A stretch of DNA of 64,000 nt from Pseudovibrio exalbescens DSM 16456 (GTDB lineage Bacteria; Pseudomonadota; Alphaproteobacteria; Rhizobiales; Stappiaceae). Where the stretch lies: positions 434,001 through 498,000 of the forward strand of contig NZ_AUGS01000002.1 of assembly GCF_000422785.1 (NCBI RefSeq). The letters are read 5' to 3'. The notes below the pieces were generated by a model, which had not been told where the DNA came from, did not search any database, and was given only the letters and a program-made list of their open reading frames with translations. Of the stretch, positions 34,670-44,042 are shown piece by piece. Positions within the stretch are counted from its first letter, which is position 1, and every line of letters begins with the position of its first letter. The position numbers were made by a program, and so were the translations under genes.

Positions 34670-35821
34670 ATGACGACTCTGGACCTTCTCCCAACCCCCA
34701 AGAGAAAAAGCGGTTTTGGCGAACGCATGTCCGCGCTCTTGGCAGCAAGCATCATGATCGGTGGCTTGTCAGGCTCCGCACTGGCCCAACAGGGGCAGCC
34801 ACCAGCGCCTGCGGTGATCGTTGAAGAAGTGAAGGAGCAGGTTGTTTCTGAAGAGCGAATTTTCGCAGGGCGAACAGAAGCCGTCAGTCGTGTGGACCTG
34901 ATCGCGCGCGTCGGGGGCTTTCTGGAGCCTTTGAAGTTCAAGGAAGGGCAGCGGGTCGAAAAGGGGCAGGTCCTGTTTGAGATCAATCAGGAGCCCTATC
35001 AATTTGCCGTGGAGCAGCGCCAGGCCAATCTGGAGAGTGCGCAGGCCAAGGTGGATTTGGCCAAACTGGATTTCGACCGCAAGCAGCGTTTGGTGGATCG
35101 AGATGCTATTGCGGTTTCAGAGCTGGATGTGGCGAGAGCGACATTGAAGGAAGCAGAAGCAACACGGGCGTTGCGAGAGGCTGATCTTGAACTGGCCAAA
35201 CTTGATCTGAGCTATACCGAAATCAGATCCCCCAGCAATGGGATTGTAGGCAGCGCAACCTTCAAAGAGGGTGCATATGTTACCGCGGCGAGCGGGACCT
35301 TGGCCACAGTAACCGGGCTTGACCCAATCCGTGTTTCGTTCCCTGTGCCGCTGGATTTGATCATTCAGGCACAGCGCAATGATATGCAGAATACCTCCAA
35401 CTTGCGTCTTCGTATTCGCCTTAGCGATGGCAAGTTCTACGGTCATGAAGGAACGTTGGAGTATTTTGATGCGACGGCCAATCCGGGAACTGACACCGTA
35501 ACTGCACGCGCCGAGTTCCCGAACCCCGACAGGATGCTGTTTGATCGGCAGTTGGTTGATGTGGTCGCCGCAGAAAGGGATGCGCAGCCTCAACTCGTTA
35601 TTTCTCAGGCCTCCATGCTTTTGGACCAAGAAGGACCATATGTCCTGATCGTCAACGACAAGGATGAGGTTGAGCAGCGCCGGATCACCATTGGACAGCA
35701 GGTGCAAGGGATCGTGGTTGTAAACAGTGGCCTGGAGGCAGGCGAGCAGGTCATCACCTCGGGTATCCAGAAAGTACGGCCCGGACAGGTTGTTAACGCA
35801 CGTCTGGCAGGTCAGTCCTGA
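34670..35821 (+). CDS. RND efflux periplasmic adaptor (AcrA/MexA type)
   Basis: A 383-residue membrane fusion protein. It has a signal sequence (LLAASIMIGGLSGSALAQ), lipoyl/barrel-sandwich halves (VDLIARVGGFLEPLKFKEGQ and YTEIRSPSNGIVGSATF) flanking a coiled-coil hairpin (residues about 115-180, Ala/Gln/Lys-rich), then beta-barrel and membrane-proximal domains. No lipobox Cys is evident, so it is probably Sec-cleaved and periplasmic. Its stop overlaps the permease start by 1 bp. No outer-membrane TolC homologue follows, so a shared TolC elsewhere is likely. Confidence 0.93.
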   Translation: MTTLDLLPTPKRKSGFGERMSALLAASIMIGGLSGSALAQQGQPPAPAVIVEEVKEQVVSEERIFAGRTEAVSRVDLIARVGGFLEPLKFKEGQRVEKGQVLFEINQEPYQFAVEQRQANLESAQAKVDLAKLDFDRKQRLVDRDAIAVSELDVARATLKEAEATRALREADLELAKLDLSYTEIRSPSNGIVGSATFKEGAYVTAASGTLATVTGLDPIRVSFPVPLDLIIQAQRNDMQNTSNLRLRIRLSDGKFYGHEGTLEYFDATANPGTDTVTARAEFPNPDRMLFDRQLVDVVAAERDAQPQLVISQASMLLDQEGPYVLIVNDKDEVEQRRITIGQQVQGIVVVNSGLEAGEQVITSGIQKVRPGQVVNARLAGQS

Positions 35822-38800
35822 TGATTTATGATGTTTTTATCCGCCGGCCCCGGCTGGCACTTGTCATTTCAATTCTGATTGTCGTCATCGGGGTCATATC
35901 CATGTATGTGATCCCTGTCTCGCAATACCCAACCATTGCACCACCGACTGTCCAGGTAAACGCTGTCTACATCGGTGCCGATGCATTGACGGTCGAACAA
36001 AGTGTGGCGCAGCCAATTGAAAGCTCCGTAAACGGTGTGGATGGCATGCGCTACATGAAGTCAAGTTCTTCAAGCGACGGCACTTACAGCCTCACGGTGT
36101 ACTTTGACCTTAATACCGATCCGGATATTGCAGCGGTAAATGTGCAAAACCGTGTGAGCAAGGTTGAATCCAAGCTGCCTCAGGAGGTGCGCGATCAGGG
36201 TGTAACGGTGCAGAAAAAGGCCGGCGACATGCTGCAGGCCTATACCTTTTATTCGCCCAACGGTACGCACGATGGCCTGTTCCTGTCCAACTACGTCACC
36301 ATCAACATTCTCGATGAACTGAAGCGTATTCCGGGCGTAGGGGATGCTCAGGCACTGGGCGCCTATGACTACTCCATGCGTATCTGGGTCGATCCGGACA
36401 AGTTGCGAGCGCTGAACCTGACGGCAGATGATGTGATCCGAGCGGTCCAGGCGCAGAACAAGCAAGCCGCGGTTGGGCGTGTAGGGGCTGCACCTGTTTC
36501 CAATGATCAACAGTTGCAGTTGACCGTCACCGCCAAGGGTCGACTGGAATCTCCAGAGGAGTTCGGGGCGATTGTTCTGCGCGCCAACCAAGATGGTTCT
36601 TTGGTCCGGTTGTCCGACGTGGCGCGCGTTGAGCTGAGTTCTGCGTCGTTCGATTGGAATGTGGAATTCCAGCAACGTCAGTCCACAATGGTCGGGGTAT
36701 ATCTGTCACCGGGGGCGAACGCGGTGGCGGTGTCCGAGCTGGTGAATGACCGTCTTGAAGTGTTGGCAGAGCGCTTTCCGGAAGACCTGACATACCTGTC
36801 GGTTTTCGATACCTCTCTCTTCGTGAATGAGATGATCTCGAAGGTAATCCATACTTTGATTGAGGCTTTCGTTCTCGTGACGGTGGTGGTGTTTGTCTTC
36901 CTCGGCCGGTTCCGCGCCACGCTTATTCCACTCATTGCGGTGCCTGTGGCCATCATCGGGGCCATCGCGGTTGCTTACATCATGGGGTTCTCGGCAAATA
37001 CCATTTCATTGCTGGCGATGGTGTTGGCAATTGGTATCGTGGTTGATGATGCCATCATCGTGGTCGAGAACGTTGAGCGGGTGATGCATGAAGAACCGCA
37101 TTTGACGCCGGCACAGGCCACCTCCAAAGCGGTGGGTGAGATTGCGGGGCCGGTGTTGGCCATTACGTTCGTGCTCCTCTCGGTGTTCGTACCTGTTGCA
37201 TTCCTGCCTGGTTCCTCCGGTGTGTTGTTCCGTGAGTTTGCCGTGTCCATCTCTGCCGCAATGGTATTGTCGGCGGTGAACGCTTTGACCCTGTCGCCCG
37301 CCTTGTGCGCAATCATGATGCGTCCTGGTGAACTGACGGGGATCATGGCGAAAATCACCAATGCCATCGATCGACTTGGTGAGGGGTATGCGGCAATCAT
37401 CCGGCGTATTGTTCATTTGTCGGTGGTGTCGTTGCCAGCGGTCGCGATCTTCGCAGGCTTGGGCTATTGGATCGTCAACAACACGCCGGACGGGTTTGTT
37501 CCCGCCGAAGACAAGGGCTATGCATTGGTTCTTGTCAATCTTCCGCCGGGTGCGTCGCTGAACCGAACTGAAGCGGTGATGAAACAGGCAGACGAAATCA
37601 TCCAGCAGGACCCGGCTGTCTTTGCCACCACGCTGGTTTCCGGTTTCGACTTCCTGGGCGGCGGCGGTACCAGTCCGAACGCTGGTGTCATTTTCGTCAA
37701 GTTGAAGGATTATGGCGAGCGTCCAACCGCAGACCTCAGTTCCTTCGCGTTTGTTAACCGCATGTACCCGGCGCTGCTGGGCATTCCCGAAGCCACCTTC
37801 TTCCCGGTCAACCCTCCGGCTATTGATGGTTTGGGTTCCGTGGGCGGCTTCGAATATGTACTTGAGGCATTGGAAGGTCAGGCACCCTCCGACATGGCGG
37901 CTGTAGGGCGCTCGCTTCAGGTCTCAGCGAACCAGCATCCGGCGATCTCCGGTTTCTTCACCACCTTCGATGCGGAAACACCGCAGGTTCGGGTAGAGCT
38001 GGACCGGGATCGGGCAATGGTTCTGGGGCTGAACATTGCCGAGGTCTACCGCGCCCTGCAAACCATACTGGGCGGCTACTACGTGAACGACTTCAACCTG
38101 TATGGCCGCACTTGGTCTGTGCGTTTGCAGGCGGAAAGTGACGCGCGTAACGAAATTGATGATATCCGCAAGATCAATGTTCGTTCGTCGACTGGCGAAA
38201 TGGTGGAGTTGTCTTCTGTCGTGGATACGGAACTGACCCGCGGACCCAAGTCGATCACGCGTTACAATAACTATCGCGCGATAAGCTATAACGGCAATCC
38301 ATCGCCGGGTCTGGGATTGGGCGAAGCCATGTCAGCCATGGAAGAGGTTTCTGCCGAAACACTGCCCGCCGGCTTTGCCTATGAATGGACCGGTATTGCG
38401 CTGGAACAAAAAGAGTCGGCCGGACAAACCGCGATGGTGCTCGGATTGGCCTTCCTGTTTGCTTACTTGTTCCTCGTTGCGCTCTACGAAAGCTGGAACA
38501 CGCCCATACCAGTCCTGTTATCGGTGGCTCCGGCGATTGTCGGGGCTCTGGCAAGTCTGTGGATCTTCAATCTGAGCTTCGACCTGTATGCGCAGATTGG
38601 TCTGGTGATCCTGATCGCGCTGGCAGGCAAGAATGCAATTCTGATGAATGAGTTCTCTCTGGAAAAGCGCATTCACGGCATGTCCATCTATGAATCCGCG
38701 GTAGAAGGGGCTCGTCTGCGTTTCCGCCCTGTGATGATGACATCCTTGGCGTTTTCTGCGGGTCTTGTCCCGTTGGTTGTGACGTCTGGACCAGGTGCAG

Positions 38801-38976
38801 GTGCCATGGTGGCTGTAGGCATTCCAGTGCTCGCCGGCATGGTGACGTCGTTCACGATTGGCATCTTCATGATTCCAACGCTGTACACCGTGTTCCAGTG
38901 GATGCGGGAGAAAACCGGGTGGACGCCTGCACAGGGTTTGGCGGCAGCGGGTGAAGACCCGGACGCGAAGCTTTGA
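35821..38976 (+). CDS. RND efflux inner-membrane pump (AcrB/MexB type)
   Basis: A 1051-residue HAE1-type resistance-nodulation-division transporter with 12 helices and two large periplasmic loops. Proton-relay residues lie in helix 4 (GIVVDDAIIVVENVER, with the paired Asp) and in helix 10 (LIALAGKNAILMNEFSLEK, the Lys). The opening (YDVFIRRPRLALVISIL) is typical. With the upstream adaptor it would expel hydrophobic or amphiphilic compounds. A terminator follows at 20 bp. Confidence 0.95.
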   Translation: MIYDVFIRRPRLALVISILIVVIGVISMYVIPVSQYPTIAPPTVQVNAVYIGADALTVEQSVAQPIESSVNGVDGMRYMKSSSSSDGTYSLTVYFDLNTDPDIAAVNVQNRVSKVESKLPQEVRDQGVTVQKKAGDMLQAYTFYSPNGTHDGLFLSNYVTINILDELKRIPGVGDAQALGAYDYSMRIWVDPDKLRALNLTADDVIRAVQAQNKQAAVGRVGAAPVSNDQQLQLTVTAKGRLESPEEFGAIVLRANQDGSLVRLSDVARVELSSASFDWNVEFQQRQSTMVGVYLSPGANAVAVSELVNDRLEVLAERFPEDLTYLSVFDTSLFVNEMISKVIHTLIEAFVLVTVVVFVFLGRFRATLIPLIAVPVAIIGAIAVAYIMGFSANTISLLAMVLAIGIVVDDAIIVVENVERVMHEEPHLTPAQATSKAVGEIAGPVLAITFVLLSVFVPVAFLPGSSGVLFREFAVSISAAMVLSAVNALTLSPALCAIMMRPGELTGIMAKITNAIDRLGEGYAAIIRRIVHLSVVSLPAVAIFAGLGYWIVNNTPDGFVPAEDKGYALVLVNLPPGASLNRTEAVMKQADEIIQQDPAVFATTLVSGFDFLGGGGTSPNAGVIFVKLKDYGERPTADLSSFAFVNRMYPALLGIPEATFFPVNPPAIDGLGSVGGFEYVLEALEGQAPSDMAAVGRSLQVSANQHPAISGFFTTFDAETPQVRVELDRDRAMVLGLNIAEVYRALQTILGGYYVNDFNLYGRTWSVRLQAESDARNEIDDIRKINVRSSTGEMVELSSVVDTELTRGPKSITRYNNYRAISYNGNPSPGLGLGEAMSAMEEVSAETLPAGFAYEWTGIALEQKESAGQTAMVLGLAFLFAYLFLVALYESWNTPIPVLLSVAPAIVGALASLWIFNLSFDLYAQIGLVILIALAGKNAILMNEFSLEKRIHGMSIYESAVEGARLRFRPVMMTSLAFSAGLVPLVVTSGPGAGAMVAVGIPVLAGMVTSFTIGIFMIPTLYTVFQWMREKTGWTPAQGLAAAGEDPDAKL

Positions 38977-38996
38977 ACGAAGCGCACAACCTGTTG

Positions 38997-39026
38997 AAAC
39001 CGGCGGGGATTTCCCGCCGGTTTTTC
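38997..39026 (+). terminator. Rho-independent terminator after RND operon
   Basis: A perfect 11-bp stem, AAACCGGCGGG with CCCGCCGGTTT, around a 5-nt loop and followed by TTTTTC. It ends the adaptor-pump operon. Confidence 0.9.
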
Positions 39027-39100
39027 ATGTCAATACTAGGTTTGTTAATAGGTCGTTCTGAAGGGGCTACAGGGTGGTCCGGGGGCTCTAAACTGGCTGT

Positions 39101-40081
39101 ATGTTGAACGCCTTGAGACATGCCTCCTACAGAATTGCTCCAGCGCGCCGGTCTGAGCTGGCGTGTCGTTATGTTTCTTCACGAGGTCTGCTGAAAAGCT
39201 GCAGGGCGCATAATGCAGTGCCAGTGTCGTCGTCACCTCGGGTGGATGTGGACATAGCCGCTGACTTGTCATCAGGCGGCACGATTTATGTGTGTACCGA
39301 TGCCCTCCCGGTTTTCGCAGCAACTGTTTTGCCAAAGATCGCGACGCCCTTTACCTTGGTGTCAGGTGATAGTGACCTACCAGTCTCACTGGAGGGATTG
39401 GGTCGGGAAACACTAAAGAAACTTCTGGAGAACAGGTATCTTCAGCAATGGTTTGCGCAGAACCTGGCCTATGCGCACCCCAAATTGGCGCACCTGCCCA
39501 TCGGCCTCGACTATCATACGGTTACTGCAAAAGCCCGCCATCCATGGGGCGGGTTTGAAACGCCTTTGGCCCAGGAGCGGGCGCTTGACGGGGTGCGGTC
39601 CAAAGCCTCGGCGTTGCAGGAGAAGAAGCCGTTTGGCTATTGTAATTGGCACCATTCCATCGGCAATGGAGATCGCGCCGCGGTATTGAAGGCTCTTGAT
39701 CAAAGTGCCGTCTATCTCGAGCCAGCCCGCGTTGAACGGAAACGGAGTTGGGCGCGCAATGCAGACTTCTTTTTTACCATCAGCCCCTTTGGACAGGGTA
39801 TGGACTGCCACCGCACTTGGGAGGCTTTGCTTCTGGGTTCGGTTCCTGTTGTGCCAGCTTCGCCGTTGAAGCCGCTTTTCAAGGATCTTCCCGCGGTGGT
39901 CGTTGAGGACTGGCGTCAGATAACACCGGGATTTCTGGCGGAGCAGAAAGAAAGGATTCTGGATGCAACCTTTGACTTTTCGCCGCTGTTTTTGAGCTAT
40001 TGGCAAGCACGGTTCGTGCAAAAACGTTACCGGTCCTTGCCAAGGATGGAGTATGCCCAGTTTCTCCTTTCAACGGAGTAA
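39101..40081 (+). CDS. Exostosin-like (GT47-type) protein
   Basis: A 326-residue protein with no signal peptide. The C-terminal third resembles exostosin-type glycosyltransferases: FTISPFGQGMDCHRTWEALL, then GSVPVVPASPLKPLFKDLPAV, which is the usual surface-glycan donor-binding segment. The first 60 residues look unstructured and basic. No ribosome site is evident for the 39101 ATG, so the start is uncertain. It is flanked by the RND operon and the ABC transporter, with no glycan cluster nearby. Function is unproven. Confidence 0.6.
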   Translation: MLNALRHASYRIAPARRSELACRYVSSRGLLKSCRAHNAVPVSSSPRVDVDIAADLSSGGTIYVCTDALPVFAATVLPKIATPFTLVSGDSDLPVSLEGLGRETLKKLLENRYLQQWFAQNLAYAHPKLAHLPIGLDYHTVTAKARHPWGGFETPLAQERALDGVRSKASALQEKKPFGYCNWHHSIGNGDRAAVLKALDQSAVYLEPARVERKRSWARNADFFFTISPFGQGMDCHRTWEALLLGSVPVVPASPLKPLFKDLPAVVVEDWRQITPGFLAEQKERILDATFDFSPLFLSYWQARFVQKRYRSLPRMEYAQFLLSTE

Positions 40082-40083
40082 CA

Positions 40084-40107
40084 CCCGTCACAGCAAGCCA
40101 TGACGGG
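40084..40107. terminator. Hairpin between convergent genes
   Basis: CCCGTCA pairs with TGACGGG across a 10-nt loop, directly after the exostosin-like gene and before the end of the ABC transporter operon. No T-run follows. Weak. Confidence 0.4.
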
Positions 40108-40133
40108 CATTGATATGGGCCGGTTAAAAGCGC

Positions 40134-40913
40134 CTAGATAGCCAGATAGTTTTGACGCAGCTCTTCGTTGTCCAGCACCTCTTGCGCGGTGCCATCGAAG
40201 ACAACCTCACCCATGTCCAGAATGACAGCGCGGTCAGCCAGATGCAGAGCAGCTACAGCGTTTTGCTCTACGATGACCGTTGTAATGCCGAGCTCCTTCA
40301 CGTTCACGAGAATACGCTCGATCTCCTGTACGATCACTGGCGCCAGCCCTTCATACGGTTCATCCAGCAAAAGAAGCTTTACGTCACGAGCCAAGGCCCG
40401 CGCAACGGCCAGCATCTGCTGCTCTCCGCCCGACATGGTTACGGCGTCCTGCTTGGCTCGCTCTGCCAGTCGAGGGAAGTGGTCATAAATTCTGTCTAGG
40501 GACCATCCGTGAGGACCGGCGATTTGCGCAAGCTGCAGGTTCTCCTCGACCGTCAGGCCCGGAATAATGCGGCGGTCCTCGGGAACCAACTGGATGCCGC
40601 TTCGGGCAGCTTGGTAGCTCTCCATTTCATGGATCGGCGCATGGTCCAACCATATCTCGCCGCGACGAAGCTGGGGATCTCCTGCACGGGCGATTGCGCG
40701 CAATGTGGAGGTCTTGCCGGCCCCATTGCGGCCAAGGAGGGCGAGGATCTCGCCCTCGCGTACATCAAACGACACGCCTTGCACAATGTAGCTTTCGCCA
40801 TAGTACGCATGAAGGTTCCAAGCTGAAAAGTAGGCGTGTGCCCCGCCTTGAGATCTTTTCGGGGGCACAGAAGGGGCATGGCGTCCGGCAAACTGGTCTT
40901 CAAACAACGTCAT
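40134..40913 (-). CDS. ABC transporter ATPase, LivF type
   Basis: A 259-residue ATPase with Walker A LGRNGAGKTS, the signature MSGGEQQMLAVARAL and Walker B LLLDEP. It has the QLVPEDR-type element typical of LivF subunits of hydrophobic amino acid importers. An N-terminal extension of about 30 residues is present. It overlaps the upstream ATPase by 4 bp and is the last gene of a five-gene transporter operon. Confidence 0.92.
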   Translation of the reverse strand: MTLFEDQFAGRHAPSVPPKRSQGGAHAYFSAWNLHAYYGESYIVQGVSFDVREGEILALLGRNGAGKTSTLRAIARAGDPQLRRGEIWLDHAPIHEMESYQAARSGIQLVPEDRRIIPGLTVEENLQLAQIAGPHGWSLDRIYDHFPRLAERAKQDAVTMSGGEQQMLAVARALARDVKLLLLDEPYEGLAPVIVQEIERILVNVKELGITTVIVEQNAVAALHLADRAVILDMGEVVFDGTAQEVLDNEELRQNYLAI

Positions 40914-41665
40914 ATGTGCACTCCTCCCAGATAGGCTTCCTGAACGCGCGGATCTCCTTTTATGTCCTCGGGTTTGCCTTCAACAATCACGGTGCCTTGC
41001 GCCAGCACACTGACCTTGTGGGCCAGCGAAAACACCACGTGCATGTCGTGCTCGATGACGATCTTTGTGATGCCGCGTTCACCAATGCTTTTCAGCAGGT
41101 CAATGGTGTTGTTGGTATCAGCACGGGACATGCCGGCGGTGGGCTCATCCAGCAACACGAGCTTGGGGTCCTGAACAAGGCACATGGCCAATTCAAGACG
41201 CCGCTTGTCACCACGTGACAGGGAAGAAGCGATTGTATGGCGCTTGTCTGCCAGTCCCAGGTCCTCCAGGATGCTCTCCGCCTTGTCCTGCACTTCCGTG
41301 CGGCGCAGAACGCCGCTCCATGCGTTGAAGCGGAAGGATCCATCCTGGGTGGCCAGTGCTGGAATTATGACGTTGTCCAGAATGGATAGATCTCCGAAAA
41401 TTTCCGGGGTTTGAAACACCCGTGAAACCCCGGCCTGATTGATCTCATGGGGTTTGATGCCGATGAGGTTCTTTCCCATGAAACTGACGGAACCCGTATC
41501 AGGCGTCAAACGACCGACAAAACAGTTGAGCAGCGTTGACTTTCCAGCGCCATTCGGGCCGATAATGGCATGCACATCACCCTGTTCAACCGAGAGATTA
41601 ACCTCGTTGAGTGCCTTCAAGCCGCCAAAGCTCTTGTTGACACCTTTAACCTCAAGTATTTGCAT
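40910..41665 (-). CDS. ABC transporter ATPase, LivG type
   Basis: A 251-residue ATPase: Walker A IGPNGAGKSTLL, signature SRGDKRRLELAM and Walker B VLLDEPTAGM. The signature has SRGD in place of the usual SGG(Q/E), seen in part of this family. It lies between the LivM-type permease (9-bp gap) and the LivF-type ATPase. Confidence 0.92.
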   Translation of the reverse strand: MQILEVKGVNKSFGGLKALNEVNLSVEQGDVHAIIGPNGAGKSTLLNCFVGRLTPDTGSVSFMGKNLIGIKPHEINQAGVSRVFQTPEIFGDLSILDNVIIPALATQDGSFRFNAWSGVLRRTEVQDKAESILEDLGLADKRHTIASSLSRGDKRRLELAMCLVQDPKLVLLDEPTAGMSRADTNNTIDLLKSIGERGITKIVIEHDMHVVFSLAHKVSVLAQGTVIVEGKPEDIKGDPRVQEAYLGGVHI

Positions 41666-41674
41666 CGGTGTCTC

Positions 41675-42895
41675 CTATTCTGCCGCTTTGGCATTGTTGG
41701 CAAGCGCGCTGGACCCACCCGCACGCTCATCGTCGGTGGTACGCCGCCGTTTGAACAAGTTCACGAGACGCTGAATGCCCTCCATGATGCCCCCGGGAAG
41801 AAAGATCACCACCAGCATGAACATGATGCCCAGAGTGAGGTGCCAGCCTTTGCCTATGAACGGATAAACAACGGCAATGAGAACGTTCTCAATGCTGTCC
41901 GGCAAAGCGGCGAACCATTGATGCAGCACATTTTCGTTGATCTTGGAAAAGATGTTCTCGAAGTACTTGATGAAACCCGCGCCAAGAACAGGCCCGAAGA
42001 GTGTGCCAGCCCCGCCGAGGATGGTCATCAGCACCACCTCGCCACTGGCCGTCCATTGCATGCGCTCAGCACCGGCCAATGGATCCATGGCCACCATGAG
42101 ACCGCCTGCCAAGCCGGCGTAAACGCCGGATATGACAAAGGCCGCAAACGTGTATGGCTTGGAGTTGAGCCCGGTGTAGTTCATCCGCTGTTGATTGGAT
42201 TTGACGGCCTTGAGCATCAATCCGAACGGAGAACGGAAAATGCGAATGGCTGCATAGAACGCCACGATCATGACAACGGCGCACAAGTAGTATCCCGCGT
42301 TGAAGGTAAAGGCCCAGCCGCCCAACGTCAGTTCATAACTGTCTCGCATGGCAATGCCAAACAAGTTTGCTGGCGGTATGGAGCCCTCTACCTGAGACAC
42401 GCCAAGAATACGCGGATCATTGAGCCCAAGCTGCAGGCCGGTTTCGCCATTGGTGATGGGCGTCAGCACCGAATAGGCCAGGCTGAATGACATCTGCGCA
42501 AATGCAAGGGTCAGGATGGAGAAGTAGATTCCGGACCGACGCAGGCAAATGTATCCGACCAATACCGAGAAAAGTCCGGCGACGACCATCGACATCAGGA
42601 TTGCCGGAATAACGTTCATCGACAACAGCTTCATCATCCAAACGCCGGCGTAAGAGCCGACACCCAGAAATGCAGCATGACCAAACGACAAATACCCGGT
42701 CAGGCCAAACAGTATGTTGAACCCGATGGCAAAGATGCCAAAGATCACAAAGCGCTGCATCAAGTCTGGATAGCCCGCATTGAACTGCGCCAATTGCGAG
42801 CCAACGGGAAACGGGTTCAGGATGAACGGCGCGAACAGGGTCATGAACACGACGATAAAAAGGAGTGTGGTGTCTTTCTTGTTCAGTCCAAGCAT
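41675..42895 (-). CDS. ABC transporter permease, LivM type
   Basis: A 406-residue inner-membrane permease with about ten helices, of the branched-chain amino acid/amide importer family. The family segment [18 protein letters not shown] and the coupling region [15 protein letters not shown] are present. The C-terminus has a charged tail ([10 protein letters not shown]). It starts 3 bp after the LivH-type gene. Confidence 0.92.
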   Translation of the reverse strand: MLGLNKKDTTLLFIVVFMTLFAPFILNPFPVGSQLAQFNAGYPDLMQRFVIFGIFAIGFNILFGLTGYLSFGHAAFLGVGSYAGVWMMKLLSMNVIPAILMSMVVAGLFSVLVGYICLRRSGIYFSILTLAFAQMSFSLAYSVLTPITNGETGLQLGLNDPRILGVSQVEGSIPPANLFGIAMRDSYELTLGGWAFTFNAGYYLCAVVMIVAFYAAIRIFRSPFGLMLKAVKSNQQRMNYTGLNSKPYTFAAFVISGVYAGLAGGLMVAMDPLAGAERMQWTASGEVVLMTILGGAGTLFGPVLGAGFIKYFENIFSKINENVLHQWFAALPDSIENVLIAVVYPFIGKGWHLTLGIMFMLVVIFLPGGIMEGIQRLVNLFKRRRTTDDERAGGSSALANNAKAAE

Positions 42896-42898
42896 TGC

Positions 42899-43942
42899 TT
42901 AATCCTCCATCACGCCTTTGCGTCCCATGAGACCGCGTGGCCGGGTGAGCAACACGATGATGGCAACAAGATAGATGATGATCTGGTTGATGCCGGGCAG
43001 CAGCGCCACAACCTGCGCCATGGAAGCAAAACTCTCCAATATACCCAGCAGGAAGCCGGCTAAAACGGCGCCGGCGAGCGAGCCCATGCCGCCCACAACC
43101 ACAACAACGAAGCTGAGGACCAAAAAATCCATGCCCATGTGATAATTGGGTGAGTTGATGGGGGCATACATTACGCCGGCAAGTCCTGCGACGATGGCAG
43201 CGATCGCGAACATGATCGTGAAACGCTTGTTGATGTTGATGCCCAGAAACCCAACCGTTTCGCGATCTGCCATTCCGGCACGAACAACCATGCCAAATGT
43301 CGTGTAGCGCAGGAAGCAGAAAACAGCGGCGATGATGACGGCGGCAAAGCTGAAATAAACCAGTCTCCAATAGGGATAGATGATCTGGCCTGGTTCGAGG
43401 CCGAGCGAAGCACCAAAATCGAAACTCCCGGCGAAGGCGGGTGGAGCCGGTGTCGGGATGGGATTTGCGCCGAAAAAGTATTTGATGATTTCTTGCAGGA
43501 CGATGGCCAGACCGAAGGTCACGAGGATCTGGTCAGCGTGTGGGCGGCGGTAAAAATGTTTGATCAACCCACGTTCCATGATGAGCCCGACCATGACCAT
43601 GACGGGGATCGCAAAGAGGATCGATAAGGGTACCGACCACTGAATGATCGCCATGCCGATTTCCGGTCCGAACCATGATTCCACATAGGGCGTTTCCACT
43701 TTCAGCGGATTGCCCAAAAAGTCGGTGCGGTCCGGATCGATGGTCGTGAAAGAGAGTGAGAGGATGTTGTTAAGGGTTACGGCGCAAAACGCACCGAGCA
43801 TGAACAGTGCGCCATGGGCAAAGTTCACCACACCCAATGTCCCGAAAATCAATGTAAGGCCAAGCGCGATCAGCGCGTAGGCCGAGCCTTTGTCGAGACC
43901 ATTCAGAATCTGCAGGAGTATAGCGTCCATATGTCCGACCAT
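42899..43942 (-). CDS. ABC transporter permease, LivH type
   Basis: A 347-residue permease. The conserved opening GLDKGSAYALIALGLTLIFG and the GGMGSLAGAVLAGFLLGI coupling segment mark a LivH-type subunit. A longer than usual loop lies near residues 60-90. It is preceded by a hairpin separating it from the binding-protein gene. Confidence 0.92.
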   Translation of the reverse strand: MVGHMDAILLQILNGLDKGSAYALIALGLTLIFGTLGVVNFAHGALFMLGAFCAVTLNNILSLSFTTIDPDRTDFLGNPLKVETPYVESWFGPEIGMAIIQWSVPLSILFAIPVMVMVGLIMERGLIKHFYRRPHADQILVTFGLAIVLQEIIKYFFGANPIPTPAPPAFAGSFDFGASLGLEPGQIIYPYWRLVYFSFAAVIIAAVFCFLRYTTFGMVVRAGMADRETVGFLGININKRFTIMFAIAAIVAGLAGVMYAPINSPNYHMGMDFLVLSFVVVVVGGMGSLAGAVLAGFLLGILESFASMAQVVALLPGINQIIIYLVAIIVLLTRPRGLMGRKGVMED

Positions 43943-43986
43943 TCGTCGTGATTGGAGGTGTTCCGCTTAAGGAGCGACAGAATGGC

Positions 43987-44017
43987 CCGGCTCTTTCCGC
44001 AGAGCGAAAAGAGCCGG
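43987..44017 (-). terminator. Intercistronic hairpin after the ABC binding-protein gene
   Basis: A perfect 10-bp stem, CCGGCTCTTT with AAAGAGCCGG, around an 11-nt loop, 26 bp downstream of the binding-protein stop. No T-run, so probably a partial terminator or mRNA-stabilising hairpin that gives more binding protein than permease. Confidence 0.7.
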
Positions 44018-44042
44018 ATCGATTTGGGTGTAACCGAGGGCG